This document shows, one piece after another, positions 47,590 through 55,714 of a stretch of 64,000 nt of DNA; positions within the stretch are counted from its first letter, which is position 1; each line of letters starts with the position of its first letter. The position numbers were made by a program, and so were the translations under genes. Source of the DNA: DATDGX01 sp036521875 (GTDB lineage Bacteria > Desulfobacterota > Binatia > Binatales > Binataceae); the NCBI GenBank assembly GCA_036521875.1, contig DATDGX010000211.1, forward strand, positions 1 to 64,000. Reading direction: 5' to 3'. The notes below the pieces were generated by a model, which searched no databases, was not told where the DNA came from, and was given only the letters and a program-made list of their open reading frames with translations.

Positions 47590-48642
47590 ATGAGAGCTGC
47601 CGTATTTGAAGCGACCAAGAAGCCGCTAGTCGTCAAGGATGTTCCGGATCCGAGCTGCGCGCCGAACGCCGCGATCATCCGCGTCGAGGCGAACGGAATC
47701 TGCCGCTCCGATTGGCACGCGTGGTCGGGCGACTGGACCTGGCTGGGCCTCGCGGCGCAGCCGGGTGCGATCCTGGGCCACGAGTTCTGCGGCGTGGTCG
47801 AGGAAGTCGGCAAGGAGATCCGCAACTTCAAAAAGGGCGACCGCGTGGTGATTCCGTTCAGCCAGGGCGACGGCACCTGCGAGTATTGCCGCAACGGCAG
47901 CTCCAACGTGTGCCTGACGCCGCTGCTCCCGGGCTTTTCTTATCCGGGCGGATTTGGCGGGATGGTCGCGGTGCCGTTTGCCGATCTCAACATGGTCACG
48001 CTGCCGCCCAGTATCGACTTCGTCGAGGGCGCATCGATGGGATGCCGGTTCATGACTTCGTTCCACGGCGTGGTCGATCGCGCGCAGGTGAAGCCCGGTG
48101 AATGGGTCGCCGTGTTCGGATGCGGCGGGATCGGATTGTCGGCGATCAATATCGCTGCCGCGATGGGCGCCAACGTGATCGGTGTCGACCTTGACACCGC
48201 GAAGCTCGAGCTCGCCAAGGGCGTCGGCGCGACCCACGTCATCAACGGGAAGAAGGCCGACGCGGTCGCGACGGTGCTCGAACTTACCAAGGGAGGCGCG
48301 CACGTGTCGGTCGACGCGCTCGGAATTGCGACGACCTGCCGCAACGCGATCATGAGTCTGCGCAAGCAGGGGAGGCATCTACAGATCGGTCTGACTAGCG
48401 CGGCCGAACAGGGCGAAGTGAAGATCCCGATCGATCGCATGGTGACGATGGAGCTGCAGATGATCGGAACGGTCGGGATGCAAGCGTCGCACTATCCGCA
48501 GATGTTGCAGATGGTCGAGGCGAAAAAGATCTCGCCCAAGGCGATGGTGACTGGAACCGTCGGGCTCGACGGCATCAACAAGATCTTCGAGGAGATGAAC
48601 ACGTTCCAGAACGTCGGCGTCACCGTGATCAATAAGTACTAG
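47590..48642 (+). CDS. zinc-dependent alcohol dehydrogenase (MDR family)
   Basis: 350 residues, ATG with AAGGAGG upstream. Catalytic zinc ligands in G-I-C-R-S-D-W-H and G-H-E-F-C-G; the structural-zinc lobe reads G-D-G-T-C-E-Y-C-R-N-G-S-S-N-V-C, three cysteines with Asp/Gly in place of the usual first Cys. NAD-binding motif G-C-G-G-I-G-L-S-A-I-N, then V-I-G-V-D-L-D (Asp favours NAD). The missing structural cysteine means that zinc is weakly bound or absent. A terminator follows. Likely oxidises a primary or secondary alcohol in the same catabolic context as the LLM and GST genes. Confidence 0.93.
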   Translation: MRAAVFEATKKPLVVKDVPDPSCAPNAAIIRVEANGICRSDWHAWSGDWTWLGLAAQPGAILGHEFCGVVEEVGKEIRNFKKGDRVVIPFSQGDGTCEYCRNGSSNVCLTPLLPGFSYPGGFGGMVAVPFADLNMVTLPPSIDFVEGASMGCRFMTSFHGVVDRAQVKPGEWVAVFGCGGIGLSAINIAAAMGANVIGVDLDTAKLELAKGVGATHVINGKKADAVATVLELTKGGAHVSVDALGIATTCRNAIMSLRKQGRHLQIGLTSAAEQGEVKIPIDRMVTMELQMIGTVGMQASHYPQMLQMVEAKKISPKAMVTGTVGLDGINKIFEEMNTFQNVGVTVINKY

Positions 48643-48691
48643 GACCAACAAGCACTAGCCTGGTCATCGAGTGCCAGCTAGTCTTTTCACG

Positions 48692-48717
48692 AGAGAGGGC
48701 CCAGCAGGACCCTCTCT
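48692..48717 (+). terminator. intrinsic terminator after alcohol dehydrogenase
   Basis: AGAGAGGG (48692-48699) pairs with CCCTCTCT (48710-48717), with extra inner G-C pairing, followed by TCTTCTTAT. It lies 50 bases past the stop and before the DUF2141 gene. Confidence 0.75.
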
Positions 48718-48753
48718 TCTTATGTCGAAGAGGGCAAGAAGGGAGTGAGCGAG

Positions 48754-49215
48754 ATGATACGACTAGTCGGCGCGGCGCTGGTGGTGATCGCAATGGCAAC
48801 GGCACTTCCGATGCGCGCGGTGGCGCAGGACGCAGCGCCGGCCGGCGCGGCGCTGCAAATCCAGGTGGTAGGCCTGCGCAGCAACAACGGCCGCGTCGGA
48901 TGCAGCCTGTACAACTCGCCCAACGGATTTCCGCGCGACGAGAGCAAGATAATCAAGCATGCGTGGGCGCCCGCGCAAAATAACCAGGGGACGTGCACGT
49001 TCAGTGGCCTCGCGCCCGGCACTTACGCGGTCGCGATTTTCCACGACGAGAACTCCAACGGCAAGATGGATTACAACTTTCTTGGGATACCGAAGGAAGG
49101 ATTCGGATTCACCAAAGATCCCACCGTGACGATCAGCGCGCCCAGTTTCCAGGCGTGCAGTTTCAACTACTCGGGCGCTCCGCTCACTGAAGTCATCCAC
49201 ATCAAGTATATGTAG
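48754..49215 (+). CDS. DUF2141 family secreted protein
   Basis: 153 residues from the ATG at 48754 (a GTG three codons earlier is possible). Signal peptide (V-G-A-A-L-V-V-I-A-M-A-T-A-L-P ... A-V-A-Q-D). The mature part fits DUF2141: I-Q-V-V-G-L-R-S-N-N-G-R-V-G-C-S-L-Y-N, F-S-G-L-A-P-G-T-Y-A-V-A-I-F-H-D-E-N-S-N-G-K-M-D, F-L-G-I-P-K-E-G-F-G-F-T. The D-E-N-x-N-G-K-x-D loop may bind calcium. DUF2141 proteins are periplasmic or surface proteins of unknown role. Four cysteines could form disulfides. Confidence 0.88.
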   Translation: MIRLVGAALVVIAMATALPMRAVAQDAAPAGAALQIQVVGLRSNNGRVGCSLYNSPNGFPRDESKIIKHAWAPAQNNQGTCTFSGLAPGTYAVAIFHDENSNGKMDYNFLGIPKEGFGFTKDPTVTISAPSFQACSFNYSGAPLTEVIHIKYM

Positions 49216-49314
49216 TTCGTCGCGGGCCGCCGCCATCGGCCGATTTTTCATTGGTGTCAATTTTTCTTCCCCGCCTTGCTTGCCGCATCGCCGCGCCTCT
49301 GTCATTTCGATCTG

Positions 49315-50157
49315 ATGCGCTTTGCGATCGATGTTCCCAACTTTGGTGCTTACGCCGATCCGCGGACGCTCGCCGCGCTCGCGCGCGAGGCCGAGGACGC
49401 GGGCTGGGACGGCTTCTTCATCTGGGATCATATCCAGGTGGGATGGCCCGACCCGGTCGCCGATCCGTGGGTCGCGCTCGCCGCGATCGCCGCGGCGACC
49501 TCGCGTGTGCGCATCGGCCCGCTGGTCACTCCGCTGTTCCGGCGCAATCCGTGGAAGCTCGCGCGCGAATCGGTATCACTCGACTATCTGAGCAGCGGCC
49601 GCCTGGTGCTCGGAGTGGGCCTCGGCGACAACGTCTTTACCGAGATCACCACCTTCAACGGGTCTCTCGACAATCGCGTGCGCGCCGCGATGCTCGATGA
49701 GGGACTCGCGGTCCTGACCGGCCTCTGGAGCGGCGCGCCGTTCTCGTTCACCGGCACACACTACGTCGTGCACGAGACGACCTTTCTCCCGGCGCCAATC
49801 CAGCGGCCGCGGATTCCGATTTGGGTCGCCGGGATGTGGCCGAACAAGCCGCCATTTCGCCGCGCCGCGCGCTACGACGGCGTGGTCCCGATCAGCACCG
49901 ACATCGAGCATTCACTGTCGCCCGACGAGGTGCGCGCGCTCATCATCTATATGCGCGCGCATCGAAAGTCGGACGCGCCGTTCGAGGTGGTCTGCTCGGG
50001 AGAGACGCCTGCCGCCGACGCGTGCTGCGCGCGCGACATCATCGCGCCGTATGCCGATGCGGGCGCTACCTGGTGGCTCGAGAGCGTGCTGCCGTGGAAG
50101 ACGAGCTTCTCCGACTTCCGCGCACGCATCGTCGCGGGACCGCCGCAGCTCGCGTAG
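49315..50157 (+). CDS. LLM-class flavin/F420-dependent oxidoreductase
   Basis: 280 residues from the ATG at 49315 (M-R-F-A-I-D-V-P-N-F-G-A-Y). D-G-F-F-I-W-D-H-I, V-R-I-G-P-L-V-T-P-L-F-R-R-N-P-W-K-L-A-R-E, L-S-S-G-R-L-V-L-G-V-G-L-G, P-I-W-V-A-G-M-W-P-N-K-P. The third LLM protein of the window and the most divergent; W-W-L-E-S-V-L-P near the end matches short actinobacterial F420-dependent types. Monocistronic as far as seen. Substrate unknown. Confidence 0.88.
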   Translation: MRFAIDVPNFGAYADPRTLAALAREAEDAGWDGFFIWDHIQVGWPDPVADPWVALAAIAAATSRVRIGPLVTPLFRRNPWKLARESVSLDYLSSGRLVLGVGLGDNVFTEITTFNGSLDNRVRAAMLDEGLAVLTGLWSGAPFSFTGTHYVVHETTFLPAPIQRPRIPIWVAGMWPNKPPFRRAARYDGVVPISTDIEHSLSPDEVRALIIYMRAHRKSDAPFEVVCSGETPAADACCARDIIAPYADAGATWWLESVLPWKTSFSDFRARIVAGPPQLA

Positions 50158-50210
50158 CAATCCCGCCGGGCTCTGCTGAGCGGCTGATGCTTTCTGCCTC
50201 CAGCCAATTT

Positions 50211-50263
50211 GATGCGGGCTTGCTGATGCGGACTTGCTGATGCGGACTTGCTGATGCAGGCTC
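50211..50263. repeat. 14-bp tandem repeat upstream of quinone oxidoreductase gene
   Basis: Three nearly perfect copies of GATGCGGACTTGCT (50211-50224 with one mismatch, 50225-50238, 50239-50252) and a partial fourth (50253-50263), ending 8 bases before the ATG at 50271. It occupies the place of a promoter or ribosome binding site, and no Shine-Dalgarno is visible. Confidence 0.85.
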
Positions 50264-50270
50264 TCTTTCT

Positions 50271-51251
50271 ATGAAAGCCGTAATTGTCGAGAAACCCGGC
50301 GACGAGAACGTTCTCAAACTCGGCGAGGTCGCCGACCCGGTTCCCAAGCCGGACGAACTGCTGATTCGCGTCCGCTTCGCAGGATTGAATCGCGCCGACC
50401 TTATGCAGCGTCAGGGTTTCTACCCGCCGCCACTCGGCGCGTCGGAGATTCTCGGACTCGAATGCGCGGGCGAGGTTATCGCGCTCGGCTCGGCGGTGCG
50501 GGGATGGAGCGTCGGCGATCGCGCGATGGCTCTGCTGGCGGGCGGCGGGTACGCCGAGAAGGCCGCGGTGCATTTCGGCTCCGCGATAAAAGTCCCGGCG
50601 GCGATGAGTCTCGAAGAAGCTGCGGGGTTCCCGGAAGTTTTCCTCACCGCGTTCCTGAATCTCTTTATGCTCGCCGAGCTCAAGCGCGGGGAGAGCGCCC
50701 TGATTCACGGCGGCGGCAGCGGCGTCGGTACCGCGTCGATTCAACTGATCAAGGAAGCGGGTGCGCGATCGATCGTCACCGCGGGCAGCGACGCGAAGTG
50801 CGAGCAGTGTCTCAAGCTCGGGGCCGATGTTGCGATCAATTATAATCGTGGGCCGTTTCCGGAGCATGTAAGGACCGCGACCTCCGGCCGCGGCGCCGAC
50901 GTAATCCTCGACAGTATTGGCGCTCCGTATCTGGCGCCGAATATCGAGGCGCTAGCGCAGGGCGGGCGCCTGGTGTTGATCGGCCTGATGAAGGGCGCGC
51001 GTGCCGAGATCGATCTCGCGGCGGTACTGCGGCGCCATCTCCGAATTTACGGCTCGACGCTCAGAAGCCGCTCGGGCGCCGAGAAGGCGGAGATCGGAAG
51101 CGCGCTGCTCGCGCGCTTCGGGCGGGCGCTGGAGGCGGGGCGGCTACGCCCGCCGATCTACCAGGTGGTGCCGGCGGCGGATGCTCCGGCTGCGCATCGG
51201 ATGATGCAGGCTTCCGAGCACTTCGGCAAAATCGTTCTGCGCTTCGACTGA
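50271..51251 (+). CDS. NAD(P)H:quinone oxidoreductase, zeta-crystallin/PIG3-type MDR
   Basis: 326 residues without zinc ligands, so of the quinone-oxidoreductase branch. F-A-G-L-N-R-A-D-L-M-Q-R-Q-G-F-Y-P-P-P, G-L-E-C-A-G-E-V, A-L-L-A-G-G-G-Y-A-E, L-I-H-G-G-G-S-G-V-G-T-A-S-I-Q (NADP loop), and L-R-I-Y-G-S-T-L-R-S-R. The N-R-A-D-L-x-Q-R-x-G-x-Y-P-P-P block is the PIG3/TP53I3-like signature. It reduces quinones using NADPH. The start codon directly follows a 14-bp tandem repeat. Confidence 0.94.
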   Translation: MKAVIVEKPGDENVLKLGEVADPVPKPDELLIRVRFAGLNRADLMQRQGFYPPPLGASEILGLECAGEVIALGSAVRGWSVGDRAMALLAGGGYAEKAAVHFGSAIKVPAAMSLEEAAGFPEVFLTAFLNLFMLAELKRGESALIHGGGSGVGTASIQLIKEAGARSIVTAGSDAKCEQCLKLGADVAINYNRGPFPEHVRTATSGRGADVILDSIGAPYLAPNIEALAQGGRLVLIGLMKGARAEIDLAAVLRRHLRIYGSTLRSRSGAEKAEIGSALLARFGRALEAGRLRPPIYQVVPAADAPAAHRMMQASEHFGKIVLRFD

Positions 51252-51367
51252 CGGGTCGTGCGCGTCCGCTCGAAGTTTTTCCGGGACGCGGCTTTCAATC
51301 GCATGTTTCAATTAGTTGGCCGCTTCGCTAAACAATTGTCATCTTCAGAGTCGGAGGGCGGACGAAT

Positions 51368-51691
51368 ATGGCGGCGAACAACCAGATCGTCATCTGCACC
51401 TTTCGCGTCAAAGCCGGCAAAGAGTCCGCGTTCCGGGAACTCGTCAATCGTCACTGGCCGACGCTCAATCGTCTCGGCCTGGTCGAGCCGCAACCGCGAA
51501 TGATCATGCGCGGAGTGGGCAAAGGAAACGAGGGCGACCTGGTCGAGATCTTTGCGTGGAAGGAGCGCGCCTTCGAAACCGCGCACACGCACCCCGAGGT
51601 GATGGCGATCTGGGACCCGATGGAAAAGTTGTGCGAGGCGCGCGGCGGCCGTCCCGCGATGGAGTTCCCGCACTTCGAGACCATCGGCTGA
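51368..51691 (+). CDS. small dimeric alpha/beta-barrel (ABM-like) protein
   Basis: 107 residues: a first strand I-V-I-C-T-F-R-V-K-A-G-K-E-S-A-F-R-E-L-V-N, central D-L-V-E-I-F-A-W-K-E-R-A-F-E-T-A-H-T-H-P-E-V-M-A-I-W-D. This beta-alpha-beta pattern with a following H-x-x-P-x-V resembles antibiotic-biosynthesis-monooxygenase / EthD-like dimeric barrels. The histidines of A-H-T-H could be functional. No named subfamily recognised; GGAGG-type sequence lies 10 bases upstream of the ATG. Confidence 0.7.
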   Translation: MAANNQIVICTFRVKAGKESAFRELVNRHWPTLNRLGLVEPQPRMIMRGVGKGNEGDLVEIFAWKERAFETAHTHPEVMAIWDPMEKLCEARGGRPAMEFPHFETIG

Positions 51692-51782
51692 GGAAACCGC
51701 GCGCGTGCTGCGCATCATTCATAGATGGCGCGCGCGCCGCGAGTCGTTGCGAGCTTGACTCATCGGTGGCGCGGCGATAACT

Positions 51783-51876
51783 CTACGCCTTCGTCAGTTC
51801 TTGGAGATTCCGGTGCGAGAACTCATCCCACATAACCAGACCGCAAGCGGTTAACGGAACTTCGAAACCTGGCTTC
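51783..51876 (+). ncRNA. possible structured leader or small RNA before MFS gene
   Basis: About 95 bases with local pairings (e.g. GACCGC-AA-GCGGTT at 51840-51852) that run into a perfect intrinsic terminator ending 15 bases before an ORF start. Either an independent small RNA or an attenuation leader; no known riboswitch class recognised. Confidence 0.4.
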
Positions 51877-51917
51877 AAAGAGCCCCGGGCGGCGAAGCCC
51901 GGGGCTCTTTCTTTTTT
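51877..51917 (+). terminator. strong intrinsic terminator immediately upstream of MFS start
   Basis: Perfect 14-bp stem AAAGAGCCCCGGGC (51877-51890) / GCCCGGGGCTCTTT (51897-51910), loop GGCGAA, then CTTTTTT. Only 15 bases remain before the ATG at 51933, too little room for a promoter with normal leader. Confidence 0.92.
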
Positions 51918-51932
51918 GGCGCGGAATTTCAG

Positions 51933-53276
51933 ATGAGAACAGAAGAACAATTGACGGCCACGGATGCGGCGTCGCCGCGTCCCAGCCTTTTTCGCCACTC
52001 CGACTTCATGAAGCTGTGGGCCGGCGAGACGGTTTCCGACTTCGGCTCGAGGATGGGCGATGTCGCGATCAGTTTCGCGGCGGTGATCGCGCTCAAGGCG
52101 ACGCCGTTCCAGATGGGCCTGCTGGCCGCGGCGCGCATTGTGCCGGCGCTGCTGTTCGGCTTGTTCGCGGGAGTGTGGGTGGACAAGCTGCGGCGCAGGC
52201 CGCTCATGATCGGAGCGGATTTGGGACGCGTCGCACTGTTCGCGACGATTCCGCTGGCCGCGTATTTCGGTACGTTTCGCATCGCGCATCTTTACGCGGT
52301 GATTACCGCGGTCGCGGTGCTCGACATTGTTTTCGACGTCGCCTATCGCAGCTACCTGCCCTCGCTGGTCAGCCGCGGCGACCTGCTCGACGCGAACAGC
52401 AAGCTCACCGGTAGCTCGGCGGTCTCCGAAGTCGCGGGCTTCGGACTCTCCGGATGGCTGGTGCAGTTGCTCACCGCGCCGTTCGCGATCCTGGTCGATG
52501 CGATTTCATTTCTGCCCTCCGCGATCGCGATCGCGGCGATCAAAACTCCTGAACCCGAACCGGCCCGCGCAGCGCGGCGCGGCATGCTGCACGAAATTGC
52601 GATTGGTGCGCGCCACGTGGTCGCCGATCCGTGCCTGCGCGCGCTCGGAGTGGTGGCGCTAACCGGAGCGACTTCCTACAGCATCTTCAGTGCCGTCTTT
52701 ATGCTGTTCGTCGTCAATGGACTGGGCTTTCAGCCGGGGGCGTTGGGCCTCATTTTTGCCGTCGGTGGCGTTGCCTCGCTGTTCGGCGCGATTTTCGCCC
52801 AACGCGCGGCGAGCGCTCTGGGAGCGGGGCGCGCGATGAGCGCGGGTCTGGCGCTGCAGGGCGTAGCACTCCTGTTCATACCGTTGGCGCATGGCGCAGC
52901 GCTCGCCGCGGTCACCTTACTGATCGCGCAACAAATCGTCGGCGACCTGGCCGGCACCATCTACCAAATCAACGCGACCAGCCTCAAGCAGTCGATCACG
53001 CCGGAGCATGTGCTCGGCCGCGTGAACGCAAGTCTCGGGTTCGTCTCGCGCGCCTCGGCCCTGGTGGGTGCCCTCGGAGGAGGACTGCTAGGCAGTGCGA
53101 TCGGACTGCGGGCGACGCTGGTAATCGGATCCGCGGGCCTGTTTGTCTCGGCGCTGTTGCTCGCACGTTCGCCGGCCGGATCGTTCGACGTTTCGAGCTT
53201 CGAGGATAACGCGCCGGTTCCATCGCCAGTGGCCGATCGCCCATTGCCAGTTGAAGGAGCAACCGCCAGTGAATGA
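51933..53276 (+). CDS. MFS transporter (MFS_3 / enterobactin-exporter-like)
   Basis: 447 residues with 12 predicted TM helices. F-R-H-S-D-F-M-K-L-W-A-G-E-T-V-S-D-F-G-S-R-M-G-D-V-A opens the family; G-V-W-V-D-K-L-R-R-R-P-L-M-I-G-A-D is the loop 2-3 motif (MFS motif A). V-F-D-V-A-Y-R-S-Y-L-P-S-L-V and L-L-D-A-N-S-K-L-T-G-S are diagnostic of the EntS/MFS_3 group that exports siderophores, macrolides and other drugs. The C-terminus overlaps the second MFS gene by 8 bases. It lies directly behind a terminator-containing leader, so expression may be regulated by attenuation. Confidence 0.9.
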   Translation: MRTEEQLTATDAASPRPSLFRHSDFMKLWAGETVSDFGSRMGDVAISFAAVIALKATPFQMGLLAAARIVPALLFGLFAGVWVDKLRRRPLMIGADLGRVALFATIPLAAYFGTFRIAHLYAVITAVAVLDIVFDVAYRSYLPSLVSRGDLLDANSKLTGSSAVSEVAGFGLSGWLVQLLTAPFAILVDAISFLPSAIAIAAIKTPEPEPARAARRGMLHEIAIGARHVVADPCLRALGVVALTGATSYSIFSAVFMLFVVNGLGFQPGALGLIFAVGGVASLFGAIFAQRAASALGAGRAMSAGLALQGVALLFIPLAHGAALAAVTLLIAQQIVGDLAGTIYQINATSLKQSITPEHVLGRVNASLGFVSRASALVGALGGGLLGSAIGLRATLVIGSAGLFVSALLLARSPAGSFDVSSFEDNAPVPSPVADRPLPVEGATASE

Positions 53277-54582
53277 TCGCCGCACAGCAGCGCGCGACGA
53301 ACCGCCGGTCGCGATCGAGCCGATTAGCGACCCGGCCGGCTCGCCGCCGCCCGCGTCTATCTCCATCCACCCTATCCGCATCCGCTCGATCACGACGCGC
53401 TACTACCTGCTGTGGTTGTTCGGCATGTTCTCGCCCTCGTTCATCTTTGCAGTCTACCCGCTGTTCCTGCGCTCGCGCGGGCTGAATCAGTTTCAGATAA
53501 ATGGCGTCGCCGCGGTTTACTTCCTCGTCACGTTTCTGACCGACGTTCCGACCGGCGCATTCGCCGACGCTCTTGGGCGGCGCACTTCAGTCGTGATCGG
53601 TGCGGTGCTGCACGCCGGCGCGTTCCTCCTTTATTTCGTGTCGCATCATTACTGGCATTTCATCGTGGCGGAGATAACCGACGGCGTCGCGACGACGTTC
53701 TGCAATGGTGCGATCGACGCGTGGGCGGTCGACGCCTTGGACGAAGCGGGCTTCGAAGGCCCCAAGGATCGCCTGTTCTCGCGCGCGGGCCAGATTTGGC
53801 GGGCCGCCGCAATGGTCGGCGCGTTGGTCGGCGCGTACGTGGCCAAGGTCGACATCGCGGTCCCATTCCTGATGGGTGCGATTGCTAATCTGGTGTTCGG
53901 CGCGGTCGCGCTCGCGATGATGGACGGCCATCGGCGGCGCACCGCCAACTTCGACGCGCGCACCGTGCTACACGAAATTCGCGAGCGCATGTTCGTCGGC
54001 ACTCGCGCCGGGTTTGCAAGCCGCCCGGTGCTGCTGATGGCGACCGCCTCGATGGTCGGTGCGGCGGCGTTGGTGCCGTTCTGGAACGAGTGGCAGGGCT
54101 ACTTCCTGGCGCACCTCGGAATGGGTATCGAGGTGGTGGGATGGCTGTTCTGCCTGTTCACGATCGCGCAGATGGCAGGCTCGGAAGTTGTCGTCCGCAT
54201 GTCATGGGCGTGGCGGCGGCGCGCTGCCTTCATGGCCGCGGCAACCGCAATCAGCAGCATCGCATTCATCGTGGCGGGAATCGCCGGCGCGCTGCCGGTG
54301 GTCGCGTTCGCGGCGTTCATGGTTTACAACGCGTGCGGCGGCGCCACCAACCCGGTCTTGCAGAGCTGGTTCAACGAACAGATCGACGGCGATCATCGCG
54401 CGACGCTGCTTTCGTTCCAGACCACGTTCGCGACTTTCGGCGCGTCGGCGGGATTGCCGGTGCAGGGTCGCCTGGTGGATTCGTATGGAGTCGGAGTCGC
54501 GTGGCAGGCTGCGGGTGTGCTCGCGATGCTGCAGGTGCCGTGTTACCTGGCGTTGCGCAAGAAAAAGGCCGACGCGGATTAG
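53269..54582 (+). CDS. MFS transporter
   Basis: 437 residues from a GTG at 53269, with GAAGGAGC upstream and an 8-base overlap with the preceding MFS gene. A ~40-residue polar N-terminus precedes 12 hydrophobic helices. F-A-V-Y-P-L-F-L-R-S-R-G-L-N-Q-F-Q-I, T-D-V-P-T-G-A-F-A-D-A-L-G-R-R-T-S-V-V (motif A), N-G-A-I-D-A-W-A-V-D-A-L. Sequence is unlike the first MFS protein, so not a recent duplication. Two coupled, dissimilar MFS genes suggest either a heteromeric pair or sequential transport; the substrate is unknown. Confidence 0.88.
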   Translation: MNDRRTAARDEPPVAIEPISDPAGSPPPASISIHPIRIRSITTRYYLLWLFGMFSPSFIFAVYPLFLRSRGLNQFQINGVAAVYFLVTFLTDVPTGAFADALGRRTSVVIGAVLHAGAFLLYFVSHHYWHFIVAEITDGVATTFCNGAIDAWAVDALDEAGFEGPKDRLFSRAGQIWRAAAMVGALVGAYVAKVDIAVPFLMGAIANLVFGAVALAMMDGHRRRTANFDARTVLHEIRERMFVGTRAGFASRPVLLMATASMVGAAALVPFWNEWQGYFLAHLGMGIEVVGWLFCLFTIAQMAGSEVVVRMSWAWRRRAAFMAAATAISSIAFIVAGIAGALPVVAFAAFMVYNACGGATNPVLQSWFNEQIDGDHRATLLSFQTTFATFGASAGLPVQGRLVDSYGVGVAWQAAGVLAMLQVPCYLALRKKKADAD

Positions 54583-54687
54583 AACCGCGAAAGGCGTTGC
54601 GGCGAATTGAACCGCCGGCCATACGTATCCCGGGTTTTCTTCCGATGATATTTTCATAACGGCGCCGAAACCGGCCTCTCCACACAG

Positions 54688-55707
54688 ATGCGACTTTCCG
54701 AGCTCGATTACGAACTCCCTGAGGAGCTTATCGCGCAGCATCCGCTCGAGCGCCGCGACGAAGCGCGGATGCTGGTCGTCGACCGCAAGTCCCGAACTTT
54801 CGAGAGCTCGCGATTTTACAAACTCCCGCGCCATCTGAAGGACGGCGACTTGGTCGTCCTCAATGACACCCGCGTGCTCCCGGCGCGGCTGTTCGCGAGG
54901 AAAGAGTCGGGCGGACGGGTCGAGCTACTGCTGGTGCGCCCCGCCGAGCATCCGCCGGGCGCGTGGCTCACGCTGATGCGCGCGCATCGCCCGCTCAAGG
55001 ACGGCACGCGCTTGTTGCTCGACGACGGCCGTGCACTTCGAATCGTCAGCTACGCGCGCTACGGCCGCCCGATCGTCATCGGCGAAGATTCGGTTTCCAT
55101 CGACGACATTTTGAAGAGCCGCGGCACGCTGGCGCTGCCTCATTACATACATCGCGAGGTCGACTCTGCGGATTTCGCCGACTACCAGACCGTCTACGCC
55201 TCTCATCCGGGCGCGATCGCGGCGCCGACCGCCGGACTTCATTTCACGGACGAAGTGTTCAAGGAGTTGGCGGCGGCGGGAGTTCGAACCGCGATGGTGA
55301 CGCTGCATATCGGCCCCGGCACATTTGCCCCAGTGCGCGAGCCCACGGTGGAGGGGCACACGATGGAAGCGGAGTGGTTCACGATTCCGCCCGCGGCGCT
55401 CGAGGCGCTCGAGCATAGGCGACGAATCGGCGGACGCGTGATCGCGGTTGGCACGTCGAGCACGCGAGCGCTTGAGTCATACGCGATAACCCGCGATGCC
55501 GAGGGTTTCACCGGCCTCTTCATTTACCCCGGCTTTCGCTTCAAGCTGGTGGACGCGATGATCACGAACTTTCACATGCCGCGGACAACCGTGCTGGCGC
55601 TGGTGATGGCGCTCGGGGGGCGTGATCTGATTCTCGCGGCATATCGCGAAGCAATTCGACATCGCTACCGATTTTTAAGCTACGGCGATGCGATGCTGAT
55701 CGTTTGA
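54688..55707 (+). CDS. queA: S-adenosylmethionine:tRNA ribosyltransferase-isomerase
   Basis: 339 residues, normal for QueA. M-R-L-S-E-L-D-Y-E-L-P-E-E-L-I-A-Q-H-P opens the protein; L-V-V-L-N-D-T-R-V-L-P-A-R-L, A-A-P-T-A-G-L-H-F-T, V-T-L-H-I-G-P-G-T-F-A-P-V-R and T-N-F-H-M-P are family blocks. It transfers the ribosyl group of SAM to 7-aminomethyl-7-deazaguanine in tRNA, forming epoxyqueuosine. The gene is followed 7 bases later by tgt, the enzyme of the preceding step, in the widespread queA-tgt-yajC-secD order. Confidence 0.97.
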   Translation: MRLSELDYELPEELIAQHPLERRDEARMLVVDRKSRTFESSRFYKLPRHLKDGDLVVLNDTRVLPARLFARKESGGRVELLLVRPAEHPPGAWLTLMRAHRPLKDGTRLLLDDGRALRIVSYARYGRPIVIGEDSVSIDDILKSRGTLALPHYIHREVDSADFADYQTVYASHPGAIAAPTAGLHFTDEVFKELAAAGVRTAMVTLHIGPGTFAPVREPTVEGHTMEAEWFTIPPAALEALEHRRRIGGRVIAVGTSSTRALESYAITRDAEGFTGLFIYPGFRFKLVDAMITNFHMPRTTVLALVMALGGRDLILAAYREAIRHRYRFLSYGDAMLIV

Positions 55708-55714
55708 TGGCGTG

